Assembly: GCA_001600055.1 (NCBI GenBank)
Contig: BCIV01000013.1
Span: forward strand, 496,001 to 560,000
Direction of reading: 5' to 3'
DNA: 64,000 nt
From: Filobasidium wieringae
Lineage: Eukaryota; Basidiomycota; Tremellomycetes; Filobasidiales; Filobasidiaceae
Shown: piece by piece, positions 22,766-33,164 of the stretch
How the letters are laid out: every line of letters starts with the position of its first letter
How positions within the stretch are numbered: the stretch's first letter is position 1
The notes under the pieces: generated by a model
Told to the model about the DNA's origin: nothing
The model's database searches: none
What the model saw: the letters and a program-made list of their open reading frames with translations, nothing else
Translations under genes and position numbers: made by a program

Positions 22766-23385
22766 ATGCCTTCCCTCCGACCTCTCCTCCTCCTACTCCT
22801 AGTCGCCATCGCCACCACCCAAGTATCCGCCACCTTCAGTCGATACCCCAAGATCAACTGGGGATGTGGCAATTCCAAAGCACCCCAGTGGGAGAGGGAC
22901 GATTGTTCCGGTCCAGGATCGTTCTTCACTTTCATCCAGAACAAGGGCAAGGCGGTTTGTTGTTCCGAAAAGACCAAGATCCCTGTGAGTCCGAGTCCGA
23001 GTCCGTGCGCCCGCCCGTCGCGTTCTCTTCTCTTCTCATCCGGAAACGTACACTCACTGACCCTGACCCCGCTCGCCTGCACTCGACTCGACCAGCCAAG
23101 AGACCTAGACTGTCCCCTCTCCTGGTACATGCACAAGAAAGAATCCTGCTGTATCCCCCCCAAGGAGATCACGGAATGCGATTGCGGCGAAGGCTACACC
23201 TGGAACGCCCAGCAGAACAAGTGTACCAAGAACACCTCGGGGGCGTGTAGAGGGAACGAATGGTTCCATGGAAGATCGAAATCGTGTTGTCTCTCCAACC
23301 CGCAGCCGAACAAGGGGAATTGTCCGAAGGGGAAGACTTGTCCCAAAGGTGAGTCCCCCGGTGGGAATGGAGATGTGACGATGAT

Positions 23386-23420
<35 letters not shown>

Positions 23421-24211
23421 CTGATTGGCGATACACGCACGCGCGGGTAGATTGGTACTGGTGCAAGCTTACCAAGAAATGTCGACCCGAAACCCCTCGT
23501 TCCCCTGAACCCGATTGTAAGCCCCCTCCCCCTCCCCTACTCACGCTACACAGTCCTCCGTCATCGCTAACACCCCATCCCCCGACCGACTTGCCACCAC
23601 GCCGACAGGCGATAACTGGAACGATAACACCCAATGCTGCGAATCCCCCACCTCCCCCTCCCAGAAACCCGCAACCCCCCCCAAGGGGCAATACTGGAAA
23701 CGTTCCGATCTCCTCGCCGAACGTGTCCAGGCCGATATCAAGCTGAGATCGGAGCAGGAACAGAGCGTGTTTGAACAGGAAGAGTTGAACGCCATGTATT
23801 GTCCTAAACGGTTGACCGCTTGGTGAGTCCCATCCCCCACGCGCGCCTGCATCCTTCCTTGCGGACTGATTCACGAACACGCATACGGGGATAGTTCGAT
23901 CAATTCCACCCTGACGGGGGGGGACGTCTCCTGGGCTTTCGAATGTATCGATACGGAGAGCGAGTTGGAGAGCTGTGGGGGGTGCGTGACGAACGGTCAG
24001 GGGGTGGATTGTACGGCTCTCCCTGGGGTTCGATCTGTTACTTGTACCGAGGGGCGGTGTGAAGGTACGTCCCCCTCTCCATCTTCCCGCTGAACCCCCG
24101 GCCCCCAACCCCTGAGGAAGAGCGTCAGAGCTGACCCGGGAGCGTTTTGTGGTAGCTTACAAGTGCGATACCGGATTCAAATTGATCGGGACCGCTTGCG
24201 TGCCCGTCTAA
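22766..24211 (+). CDS. Secreted cysteine-rich protein with C-terminal CPL1-like domain
   Basis: Six exons: 22766-22984, 23096-23348, 23451-23516, 23609-23822, 23895-24064, 24156-24211; 325 residues. The N-terminal signal peptide (MPSLRPLLLLLLVAIATTQ) ends near residue 22. About 30 cysteines follow, many in CC or CxC pairs (VCCSE, SCCIPP, ECDCGEGY, SCCLSNP, QCCESP), suggesting tandem disulfide-rich modules over residues 35-190. A charged helix follows (LAERVQADIKLRSEQEQ). The last ~90 residues match the fungal CPL1-like domain: AFECIDTESELESCGGCV, DCTALPGVRSVTC, a CxxxRC-type turn and YKCDTGFKLIGTACV. Proteins with this domain are extracellular or wall-associated in basidiomycetes; Cryptococcus Cpl1 is a secreted host-interaction factor. 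Whether this protein has any such role is unknown, and the domain is also common in saprobes. Confidence 0.85.
23388..23417. repeat. (AG)n microsatellite in intron 2 of the CPL1-like gene
   Basis: Fifteen uninterrupted AG dinucleotides, directly visible, within the 102-nt intron 23349-23450. Confidence 0.9.
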
Positions 24212-24559
24212 ACCCGAACATCCACACAAGGCTGCAAGGAATATCAGGAGGCAAGATCGATAGAAGATCGATAGATGGATAGGGAGAGAGTGAGATATAT
24301 ACCCGGTTGAGGATAGAAGTTACTTTTCGTTCGCTCGTTCGTTCGTCTTGTCGAACAGTCGCGCTAGTCGATCGTGGACGCTTCGTCTGCTGCATATTGG
24401 TCTCGTCTAGTAATGTCTCGTACTGCATGTCCGAGATGGAATACCCTCGTTTGTTCTTCAATCCGTTCAGTTGGCCGTGTTCCTCCTGAAGATGATGATG
24501 TTGCCATCACCCTGGTAGCAATCGCCAAGGAATCTATCGAGTGGCACATCGTGGCGCCT
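24212..24559. other. Intergenic downstream of the CPL1-like gene
   Basis: Contains the 3' region of the CPL1-like gene and a small CGTT-type repeat (24327-24345). From 24374 a plus-strand frame (PEDDDVAITLVAIAKESIEW) runs to a stop at 24568 and then continues in the same frame into the coiled-coil relic. Confidence 0.4.
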
Positions 24560-24798
24560 ACTTTATAGTACCTCAGGTCAGAGCTTGAGCACGCGCGCGA
24601 GGACATTGCTGGATAGTAGAGCAGAACGGACAGCCTCGCAGGGAGATCACCAGTTTAGAAAAGGATATTGCTAGGTTAGAAAAGGAGCTACAAAAAGAGC
24701 GTGATGAGCGAGGCGACCAGATGGCAGAGTTACAGAAGGAGATACAAAAGCAATCGCGGTCAGGCGGCATTGATGTAGCCGAGTTCCGATCACGACGA
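24560..24798 (+). pseudogene. Decayed coiled-coil coding fragment
   Basis: Two plus-strand pieces in different frames have strong coiled-coil character. One is LRSELEHAREDIAG, ending at a double stop at 24616-24621. The other covers 24634-24798 (EITSLEKDIARLEKELQKER, then MAELQKEIQKQSRSGG) and ends at a perfect donor GTGAGT. The DNA around gacattgctgga and gatattgctagg suggests that the two pieces are diverged copies of one repeat unit. Stops and frame changes with no splice solution point to a pseudogene; the parent gene is not identified. Confidence 0.45.
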
Positions 24799-25186
24799 GT
24801 GAGTAATGTCCAAGGAGGGTGAGTCTTCGGCTGATGTATCGCAAACAGCTCATCCTTGGCTTCATCGCACAACTTGATCTTTCCTCTTGATTCATGTGCG
24901 TTTTTACATCATCTGCACCCTGAACAACGACGAAGGTCTAGGACAGTCATGATTTCTGGGTACTTATCGCCAAGACGATCCTACGGGGCTCAACGTATGT
25001 AGATCAGGCATAGTTGTTAAGACGGAGCATGAGAGCGGTGAGTTTCCATACCACCCGCTCAGAGATCGCGATCGAAAATCATGAGGAACAGGACGTCATT
25101 CCCAAACAGCCTCTATGAATCATTATCATCTCATCCAATCGACCGTTCCACGATCAATTACAATTCGTTTCATCCACAAGCCAAAC
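24799..25186. other. Intergenic, LSC2 3' side
   Basis: A 388-bp stretch between the coiled-coil relic and the LSC2 stop codon. Nothing recognisable apart from the likely LSC2 3' untranslated region. Confidence 0.4.
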
Positions 25187-26999
25187 CTATCGGGCAGCCT
25201 CGACAGCCTTGGCAGCAGCCTCGTCAAGTCCGTCTATAGAGTCGGAATACATGATAAGCGTTTGATCCGGTATGGTATCGAACAGGTTGAAACAGGACTC
25301 ACCAAAGGCGAAGATCTTCAAACCGCTCTCCTTGATCATACTAGGCACGGACCGAGTTTTGTCAGTCTCATAATATACGACCCGATGGAACGAACCCCAA
25401 CTCACGCCTTGGCCTCCTCCTCCTTGGTTCCTTGCAGACGAACGATAAGGGGGATAGAGAGTTGTAATTCCTTGGTAGCCTTGATGATTCCCTCGGCAAT
25501 AACATCACATCGCATGATTCCTCCGACTATCCATATCCATTTCTCCTAGTCAGTAAAAACTCCAGAAACTGATCTGATTTCCGCCAGTCGACTCACAAAT
25601 GTTGACAAAGATGGACTTGACCTTCTTCTCGGTCAACAACAGCTCGAAAGCCTTCTTTACCGCCTCGGCAGTGGCACCACCACCGACATCCAAGAAGTTG
25701 GCAGGGTCACCTCCGTTGAGCTTGAGGACGTCCATGGTAGCCATGGCCAGACCTGCTCCGTTGACGAGACAACCGATGTTACCATCGAGCTTGATAAAGT
25801 TGAGTCCGTACTGCGTGGAAATCACAATTGGGATCAGCATGAGGGGGTAACGGGAGGTTTAAGAGACCCTCACCTTGGCGGCCTCTACCTCTTGAGCGTC
25901 TTCTTGAGTGGTATCACGCAGCTTGAAGATATCCTTCTGACGGAAATCAGCGTTGTCGTCGAACCCGAACTTGGCGTCCATACTATTAGAGTTGGTTTAT
26001 CAACCTTCCGGATTTGTCTTTCGGCCAGATCAAATCTGCCCAGGACTCACCACAAGACCTGTCCATCGTTCATCTCGGACAAAGGGTTGATCTCGATCTG
26101 AGTGGCATCCTTCTCCCTGAAGATCTGGTAAAGCTTTCCAAACACATCGGCAGCGTTCCCCCTAGCCTCCTCCTTGAATCCAAGCTTGGTAGCCAATTCG
26201 ATTCCCTCCTCCTTGGTCAAGCCGTTATCAAAGTCCAACTCGGTGGTGATGATGGCTTCAGGAGTATCGTGAGCTACTTCTTCGATGTTCATTCCTCCTT
26301 GAGAAGAGGTGACGAGGACGGGGCAACCCCTGGCACGGTCGAGAAGGATGGCGGCGTAGTATTCTTTCTGAGGAGGCATACGTTCGGCCAACATGACAGC
26401 GTTACAAAGTCGACCGGCCGCTCCAGTCTGCTTGGTGATCAACTTGGCTCCGAGCATCTTGGAAGCGAATTCCTTTGCCTGAGCGGCGCTACGAGGTGAG
26501 AGTCCTGTTAGATTAGCTACCAGTCGTGTTATCGAGTCGACACTGATGTCAAGACATACGAATCAACCATCTGCACACCACCCTGGAATCCATTGTCGAA
26601 ATGACCCTTCCCTCGTCCTCCAGCCAAAACCTGAGCCTTGATGACGAGCTCTTCCGTTCCGAAAGTCTTGGCGACCTGTTCTGTCTCCTCGGGAGAGAAA
26701 GCTGGTTTGGCGGTAGGGGTAGGGATTCCATACTAGAATATAGAAAGCGATAAAGGGGAAACGTTTAGAGTTTTCGCTGAGCGGAATGGTCTCCGATGAT
26801 CAACGTACAGAGTTCAGGAGCTGAACGGACTGGTACTCGTGGATGGAAAGAGCACGAGCTTGTTGTTTTCCAACAGACCTGGCCGGCTGTACGAGTTCAA
26901 GATCAGATCAACAATAAGAGGCATCAGAAAGTTGTTTTCACTCATTGCAGGACCGCGTTAACTCACTCGGATGGCAGATTTGAATGATCGAGAGAACAT
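25187..26999 (-). CDS. LSC2: Succinate-CoA ligase beta subunit, mitochondrial
   Basis: TCA-cycle enzyme converting succinyl-CoA to succinate with nucleotide triphosphate synthesis, in the mitochondrial matrix with the alpha subunit. Nine exons on the minus strand: 26967-26999, 26809-26886, 26560-26732, 26051-26488, 25874-25982, 25597-25810, 25406-25526, 25303-25340, 25187-25233; 416 residues, normal for the family. A presequence ([11 protein letters not shown]...) precedes the mature start [13 protein letters not shown]. The ATP-grasp part shows [17 protein letters not shown] and the metal-binding IEINPLSE; the CoA-ligase part shows [27 protein letters not shown] and [14 protein letters not shown]. 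No key residue is missing. It shares a 448-bp divergent promoter with the mitochondrial phosphate carrier, so coordinate expression of the two mitochondrial genes is plausible. Confidence 0.95.
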
Positions 27000-27447
27000 G
27001 TCGAGGAGGATGAGGGGGAGTATGGAGGTCTGTGAGAGCGATGGATAGGAAACTATCGATAATTGTGCTGTCCGAGTGGATATTGCTGAGATCGAATGAG
27101 GTCGCGGTTGAGATGTTTGAGCGGTTTCCGAAGGGAAAGCCGACTATCACCGGAGCGGACATGGACGCATTATGCATGAATCCCCATGTCCACCGTGATT
27201 GGATGGCGGACACTTCTTCCTACTCATGTCCGCTAGACGGGCATCCGGCTTGGAAAGGAAAGTTAGCCGAACGACGGCATCGACGTCATTTTCATCCGGT
27301 CGGATGTAAAAGTGGCATATCTCATCGTCCATTCTCCCCCTCGAACTGATACAAACCCTTCAACAACCTCATTCTCATCCTCAATTCGCTGTTACCTTTC
27401 CCCTCTCACAATAGCCTCCATCTATCAACCCTCTTAACAAGCCAGAA
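27000..27447. promoter_or_regulatory. Divergent promoter, LSC2 / phosphate carrier
   Basis: A 448-bp region between two divergent start codons of mitochondrial genes. No open frame here has gene features. A shared regulatory site is possible, but none was identified with confidence. Confidence 0.5.
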
Positions 27448-29198
27448 ATGTCAAGCATCACAGCTGAAGCGAAGAAAGCGGGCGAAAAGGTCGTAGGCAA
27501 GGTCGCGCCCTTAACGCCAGACATCAGGCTCAAAGACTGTGCGTATCATTGTTCATCTATCGAGCCATAGCTCCGCTATGTCCTAGCCGTATATTTGTCG
27601 TGCTGTTCTCTAACCTACATCAATTCTTGTGCGACAGATGGAACCTTCTTTCTTGCAGGTATGTATGATCCTGGCTGATAAGGTCTGGTCGTACGAAGCT
27701 GATCACGTATTCTAATCCTCAATAGGAGCTTTATGTTGTACCATGTCAGTTCCCAGTCAAGGCGGCTCTTGGTTATCTATCTTGCTAACCAAAATCCACT
27801 TCCTTAGCACTCATGGAGCCATGACTCGTAAGTCGGACTGATGGAATGGGATTTATCTCTGCATACCTAAATCTCACCTCCTTGCGAGCAGCTATCGATG
27901 TCGTCAAAAGTCAGTTCCCTCCTCATTCATTTATGTAGACCCGTACTAACGAGATATTCTCCTCTCCAGCCCGAATCCAAATCGACCCCTCCCTATCTCG
28001 TAACTCCATGTTAACCGCCGGCCGAAAGATCATCGCTGCCGAAGGCCCCAAAGGTCTTCTAACAGGGTTCGGACCTACCGCCGTCGGATACCTCGTTCAA
28101 GGAGGAGCCAAGTTTGCGGGATACGAGTTTTGGAAGAAACAGTTGGTCGAGGCTGTGGGAACTCAAGAGGCTGCTGTGGAACATCGTACGGCTATCTATT
28201 TGGTTGGTGCTTCCGTGGCCGAGTGAGTTCAGGTTGTCAGGGATCGTAGAGGGCAGAAGGGCTAATCGATTCGAGGTTAGGTTCTTTGCGGATATCCTGT
28301 TAGCTCCCTTGGAAGCCACTAGAATCCGTCTTGTCTCGGATCCCAAAGTACGTCTCCTGTCAATTCTACGTGACCTGAGTCAACTCACCTGATTTACAAC
28401 TCTCTTTTTCTGTTTGCAGTACGCCAACGGGTTAGCCGCAGGGTTCGCCAAGCTCACAGCGGAAGAAGGTATCTCGGGGTTGTACGCCGGGTTCTTGCCT
28501 TTGATCTGTAAACAGATCCCTTACGCTATCGGTCAAGTGGGTCTTACTCGTCGGTTGGTAAATAGAGAAAAGCGGGCTAACGGGATTACGCGATCGGACA
28601 GTTCACGGTGAATGAGTTCTGTCACGAACTCGCCTTGAAAAACATGTCAGAGGAAGAAAAGCTCAATTTAGGAGGGATGAAGAAGTTAGGGATCGATTTG
28701 GGTAGTGGTATTACCGCCGGAGCGGCCGCGGCGATCTTGTCACACGTTCGTATCTCACTTCCCCCCTCCTCCTGCTCTCGAGGTTTCGATGAACTGATCG
28801 AGCGGTTCTTGCACGACGTGATAGCCGGCCGATACGTTGTTGTCCCAGATCAACAAGGGTCATGGACCTAAAGGACCCATGTACAAGCGTCTGATCACTC
28901 TTGGAGGGGAGATCGGGTTCAAGGGGCTTTGGGCCGGATTGGGACCGAGGATCGGTCAGTCCCTTTTCTTACGTCTGGATCTGCTTGAGCAAAGAATAAT
29001 GACTGAATGTATCTGTTTGGGCGGGGATAGTGATGACTGCTGGGTAAGCGATGTTATCTCAGAAGGAGGTCTCGGGGCGGGGCTAATATTTCCTTGACGA
29101 TCTACAGATTGGTAACGGGACAATTCTTGATTTACGGTTGGATCAAGGACGCTCTGAACGCTCCTCCCGGTGTGGAGATCCACAAGGAAGAGAAATGA
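27448..29198 (+). CDS. Mitochondrial phosphate carrier
   Basis: Inner-membrane carrier (SLC25A3/Mir1/Pic2 family) importing phosphate with a proton for ATP synthesis. Twelve exons: 27448-27538, 27638-27658, 27726-27744, 27808-27827, 27892-27909, 27970-28222, 28281-28347, 28420-28536, 28602-28745, 28825-28954, 29031-29043, 29108-29198; 327 residues. The three carrier repeats carry PIDVVKTRIQ (assembled from three exons), PLEATRIRLVSDP and PADTLLSQINKG, the last being characteristic of phosphate carriers. It ends GWIKDALNAPPGVEIHK. Exons 2-5 are just 18-21 nt and exon 11 only 13 nt, yet every junction keeps the frame and the conserved sequence. It has no long N-terminal extension. Confidence 0.94.
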
Positions 29199-29387
29199 AC
29201 GTAGGTTACTTGAACGAGGTTGAGCGACATGGCGCGTGTTCCGGAAGGAGATTGTATTTAGATGGTTGGTATAGATCGAAATTAGATTCGCACAGGTATA
29301 AAGAACCCTCAAGTGTTCCCGGAAGAAAAATACAATCAAAAGGCCTCTCTTCGTTATATGAACCCACTCCCCCGACCCTCTCCGTGG

Positions 29388-30512
29388 CTAGATCAAGAGA
29401 GGATCGTCGCTCTGCGGGTCGAGCAGGTCCTCGACGACATCTTCCGTCGTATTCCCCATCACCTCGTCTGAACGTAAAGGGATCCTGGGTTGGTTGGGGA
29501 GTCGTTTGAAAGTGAAGATGCAGACTCTGAATTTCGTCTTTGGGGATTTCTTCAGCGTCGCAGAGGTTACTTTGTAAAGACCGTCGTACCGGTAACCTGT
29601 GATAGATATGGTGATCAGTTCGGGTGATTGTAGATGGAGGCCAGGGGTTGGGGAGGAAGTGAGATTTGGTTTACCTTCGAGAGGAGCGTAATCGCTGGAA
29701 GTCTTGTACCCTCTTACGACCCTGACTGGTTTCCCGGTCTTACTGGAAGTCAAGAGAGCCCCGTTCATGGTATGTTCGAAACTCTGATCGAAACTCTGAG
29801 GAGCTGTCCTCAGGTTCTTGCCGTTCCCTTTCAAATCCCTCCCCCCCGCTCCGGTCAATGTGAACGTCTCCCCCGCGTCTAAGTTGTCCTCATAGCCCCC
29901 TGAGAAACAGATGGACCAGGCTCCAACGTGAGGGTTCCCGGAGATACAGGCCACGAGGGGGGCGTGGATGGAATCCATCGAACAACCGGTTCTCATATCC
30001 CACACCCTTCCCACCGGAACTCCAGGAATGTTTCCGAATCGCTTAGGATCGTATTTCCTACCCAGAGCCACACCCTTTCCCGTCCCCCCCGGACCCCTGG
30101 ACGATTCATCCTCCGAATCGTCCGCGATGAAATGGCCGAGAGAACGATCCCGGTACGCTCGGATGGAAGCATCGATCTTTATATCGAGCTTAGAGGGGGT
30201 GATGAATTCTCCATCAGAGGTACGGTACTTGAGTCGATGAGTACTGTAGATCGTCTCCTTTACCGTGACTCTCGAACTCCTCCTCACGCTTTGAGGCGTG
30301 GCGGTCTCCGAGGCAGCGGAGACCGAAGCCTGACGTGATAAGCGGGAGGAAGAACGGGACGGGGTGGTATTGAGTCTAGGACGTTTGGGAGCTGTTTTCT
30401 TGGGAGTTGTGGATTGGGACGCGAGAGGTTTGGCCGGTCCTAGACCGAGGGATTCGAGGAGGGCTTGGTTCTCCTGGATGATACGTTGTCGTTCTAGCTC
30501 GTATGGGTCCAT
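29388..30512 (-). CDS. UHR1: SRA/YDG-domain protein (Uhr1/UHRF1-like 5-methylcytosine reader)
   Basis: Two exons on the minus strand, 29675-30512 and 29388-29596, 348 residues. The N-terminal ~150 residues are basic and Ser/Thr-rich (KKTAPKRPRL) with a short heptad-like start (ELERQRIIQENQALLESLG). The SRA (SAD/RING-associated) domain covers about 155-321: FGNIPGVPVGRVWDMR, SIHAPLVACISG, the hallmark SGGYEDN, GAGGRDLKGN, DQSFEHTMNGAL, and RYDGLYKV created by splicing. SRA domains flip and bind 5-methylcytosine, usually in hemimethylated CpG. There is no RING, Tudor or methyltransferase domain, as in Cryptococcus Uhr1, which works with the maintenance methylase Dnmt5. The 78-nt intron is a multiple of three and open, so retention would insert 26 residues before the YDG motif. 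Confidence 0.88.
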   Translation of the reverse strand: MDPYELERQRIIQENQALLESLGLGPAKPLASQSTTPKKTAPKRPRLNTTPSRSSSRLSRQASVSAASETATPQSVRRSSRVTVKETIYSTHRLKYRTSDGEFITPSKLDIKIDASIRAYRDRSLGHFIADDSEDESSRGPGGTGKGVALGRKYDPKRFGNIPGVPVGRVWDMRTGCSMDSIHAPLVACISGNPHVGAWSICFSGGYEDNLDAGETFTLTGAGGRDLKGNGKNLRTAPQSFDQSFEHTMNGALLTSSKTGKPVRVVRGYKTSSDYAPLEGKPNLTSSPTPGLHLQSPELITISITGYRYDGLYKVTSATLKKSPKTKFRVCIFTFKRLPNQPRIPLRSDEVMGNTTEDVVEDLLDPQSDDPLLI

Positions 30513-31399
30513 GGTGGTGGTATAAGTGGTGGGTATATGGGCAAGAGGATGAGGGGTGGTCGAGTGGTTGAGTGGGGTGGGCCAAGGTGAAGAGAGACGA
30601 AATTGGCTGATTTTGTTGTTTCGAAGTTGTCGCGTTTCGAGATCAAAACAAACATGAAATTCAGAAATTCAAAGACATCGAATCATCTTTTCACTGGAAA
30701 AACCAATCCTCAACACGATCGCCAGCTTCCATTCATATCGTTCCCTCGACCGGATCCTCTCGCTCTGCAAACCATCGGCGTCCCTTTTTGACACTTTCCC
30801 GCTCTCGAATCGCTCTCACCGTCGAGATTCGAAGGCTCGGATGGGATCAAGCTTGACCTTTATCCATCATCTCAGTGATCTTTCTCACCCTTGGATCCTG
30901 CCCTCAGTGAATCGTATTCGCTGGGTCCTCAAAGATCCCATGACACCGCTCTGAACGGAGGATCGTATGATGTATCGCCATTGTCCCCTTGTGGGTATCA
31001 CCTAACCCTAAGGTGAGCTCGATTGATCGTTCTCAAGCGAAAGGCATGAAGAGCAAGACTCATGTCCTTCTTTTTCCCGTCTGATCGCATAGTATATAAA
31101 CCTCGGACATTCCGTTCTCGATTCAATAGCACATCGCCAACCCAAACATCTCCCTCTGAACCCTATCAAGCCCGATCGAATCACCTCGAAAGTCAATCCA
31201 ACTGGTCCATCCACCTCCCCTCGCTCTCCAGCGGTCGGCGTAAGAGGTGCCTCCTGGATCCTAAAAAAATCCGGCCACAAACAGGATCTGACCGGAAAGC
31301 GAGCGTGATTCCGAATCCCACATTTCTCAGGTCAGAATACAAGCGGAGACGATTGGGTCGGATCAAATGATGGGCTTATTTCTATCGAATCGATTCGGA
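30513..31399. other. Intergenic, upstream of the SRA gene
   Basis: About 890 bp. It contains the promoter side of the SRA gene and, from about 31062, open frames on the plus strand (31062-31370) whose coding status is unclear. Confidence 0.4.
31093..31100 (+). promoter_or_regulatory. TATA-like box
   Basis: TATATAAA on the plus strand, 5' of the disrupted coding remnants at 31400-33062. It may mark the start of that transcription unit. Confidence 0.35.
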
Positions 31400-33062
31400 T
31401 CGTCCGCGCTCGTCTCCGAGCGACCCCCTGTCCGAGTGGAAAAGAGGTCGTACTCCCTCCCCACTCCAAGCCGACGTTTCTTCTCTGATCTTCTCTTTTG
31501 AAGAGGATCATGAGAATTACGTACGGGAGCTTGAAAGTCTTTTTTCTCTTCCTCTTCATGAGTGGAGAAGGACGAGGAGGGTCTGACGTAGATACATCAT
31601 CGGTTCGACGTTCGGAGCGCTTTGGGGGAGAGGATGACAGGGGCACGGTATTCAGGATCGAGGAAGGGAGGGGTGATGGTCTAGGTGATGTTTTCTTGAT
31701 TTTCATTCGAGTGGGTGGAGAAAGGACGTCGCTGGATGTGTTTTCACGATGATCAAGGAGAAGGGAGGAGAGATGGTCATAAGGGTTCGGATTGGATCCT
31801 TGCGTTTCGTCCTTCAGGAAACCTAGTCTTCATCTGGACCGCTCATCAGATCAAGAACGATACCGACTCTCTTTTCAATCCCCACTCATCCCCAGTCTCT
31901 TCTTCCCAAACGAAGATCTTAATAGATCATCACCCGCTGAAAATCCTCTTTTTCAACAGATCGATTGTCCTCACGTTCCACTCCCACGGTCGGGTGGATG
32001 AGTGAAAGTTGCTCACCGGATCAACCGTCCCCCTGTCCCCCTTCGAGGAGGTATGGATCCCGTACACTTTTGGGAGTACGGGATACGTCTTGAGAGAAGA
32101 ACAAGGACGAGTCTCTATCAACGCCTGGAACGGGGATTCGGTCTTGCTTTAGAAGGATCGGAGATCCCGAGGTGATCGTCTTTCCCCTTCTCAATCTCTG
32201 TCCTTTTGTCATCCAAACCTCTCTCATTGGATCGTCCGAACCACCCGTCCGGACTCTTCGAGCGAAACCCATCGAACGTGCAGAGTCAGTGCGAATCGAC
32301 CTGATCGTGAATGACATGAACACCGACCGTCCTTTCTACGGAATGGGGCGGTAGAGTTAAGGCTCGTGGCGGTCGTTGCAGTCTTACATGATGGGGAAGA
32401 TTACCTCTCTGATGCGGGATGGGTTTTGGGGCTTGTTGAGTACGGGACGGGTCGGGTTGGGGGTTCTGGAGGGAGGGACGAGGGCGGGTTGGGGGTTCGG
32501 TTGGAAAGGATCGCTAGTACCGGGGGAGAACTTTTGCTTGAAGGTAGATCGGGTCGCCCTTTAAGGGTGTTGGAGGGAATCTCGTCTTGTTGGTCATGCT
32601 TTTCCCCTAACCCCTAGACCACTTTAAACGATACTCGAGAGACGTGGGACGAGCGAACCGGTCGAGACGTGATGATCGGTCGATGCTTGGACATCCTTAG
32701 GGGATGATGGAGAGACTTCGATAGACGGAGTGTGGTGATGATTTCACGCTCATCGAACACGAGTATAGTAACGATCGAACGTGGGACCAGAGGGGCGCGG
32801 GGGTTTTCATCTCCCAGGTGATACACAGCTCTGTTCGGGACGGGTGGAGGAGGAGTGATCGTTTGTTTCTCTTGGTATGGCTGTCATCGCACGGCCAAAG
32901 TGCAGCGTGCTTCAGATAGGGGAGGGACATACCGCAAGGGAGTCCCGGAGATCCGGACTGGTTTGGTACGCACCTGCCATCAGAGACGACGTTCCCTCTT
33001 CAATCGCCGGAAAGTCCGTCGTTTGTATCGATTATTGTAAATCTGGGGGGGTTATCATTATA
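31400..33062 (+). pseudogene. Disrupted coding remnants, possibly N-terminal propeller of an APC1-like protein
   Basis: On the plus strand a series of protein-like stretches follow one another but in changing frames: 31400-31590 (LSEWKRGRTPSPLQADVSSL), 31780-32004 (DWILAFRPSGNLVFIWTAHQ), 32013-32150 (GSTVPLSPFEEVWIPYTFGS), 32150-32351 (VIVFPLLNLCPFVIQTSLIG, ESVRIDLIVNDMNTDRPFYG), 32355-32600 (GWVLGLVEYGTGRVGG) and 32730-32820. Some gaps could be short introns; others seem to be plain frameshifts. The order of motifs recalls the N-terminal beta-propeller of anaphase-promoting complex subunit 1, but this is a pattern impression only. The minus strand of the same region also gives long spliced readings (for example MREVWMTKGQRLRRGKTITS), so the strand is not settled. 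Confidence 0.3.
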
Positions 33063-33164
33063 TGCATGCATCAAATACAACTCGGGAAAGGTCGTTACAG
33101 GTCGACATGTTCTAGACTATGCCACCGTCCCGCGAACGACGTGCGATCGTCTCGTTAGGGGCAC

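Noticed and set aside
26014..26499. 161-codon plus-strand open frame opposite LSC2
   Set aside because: It mirrors a strongly conserved minus-strand exon of succinyl-CoA ligase; no independent features.
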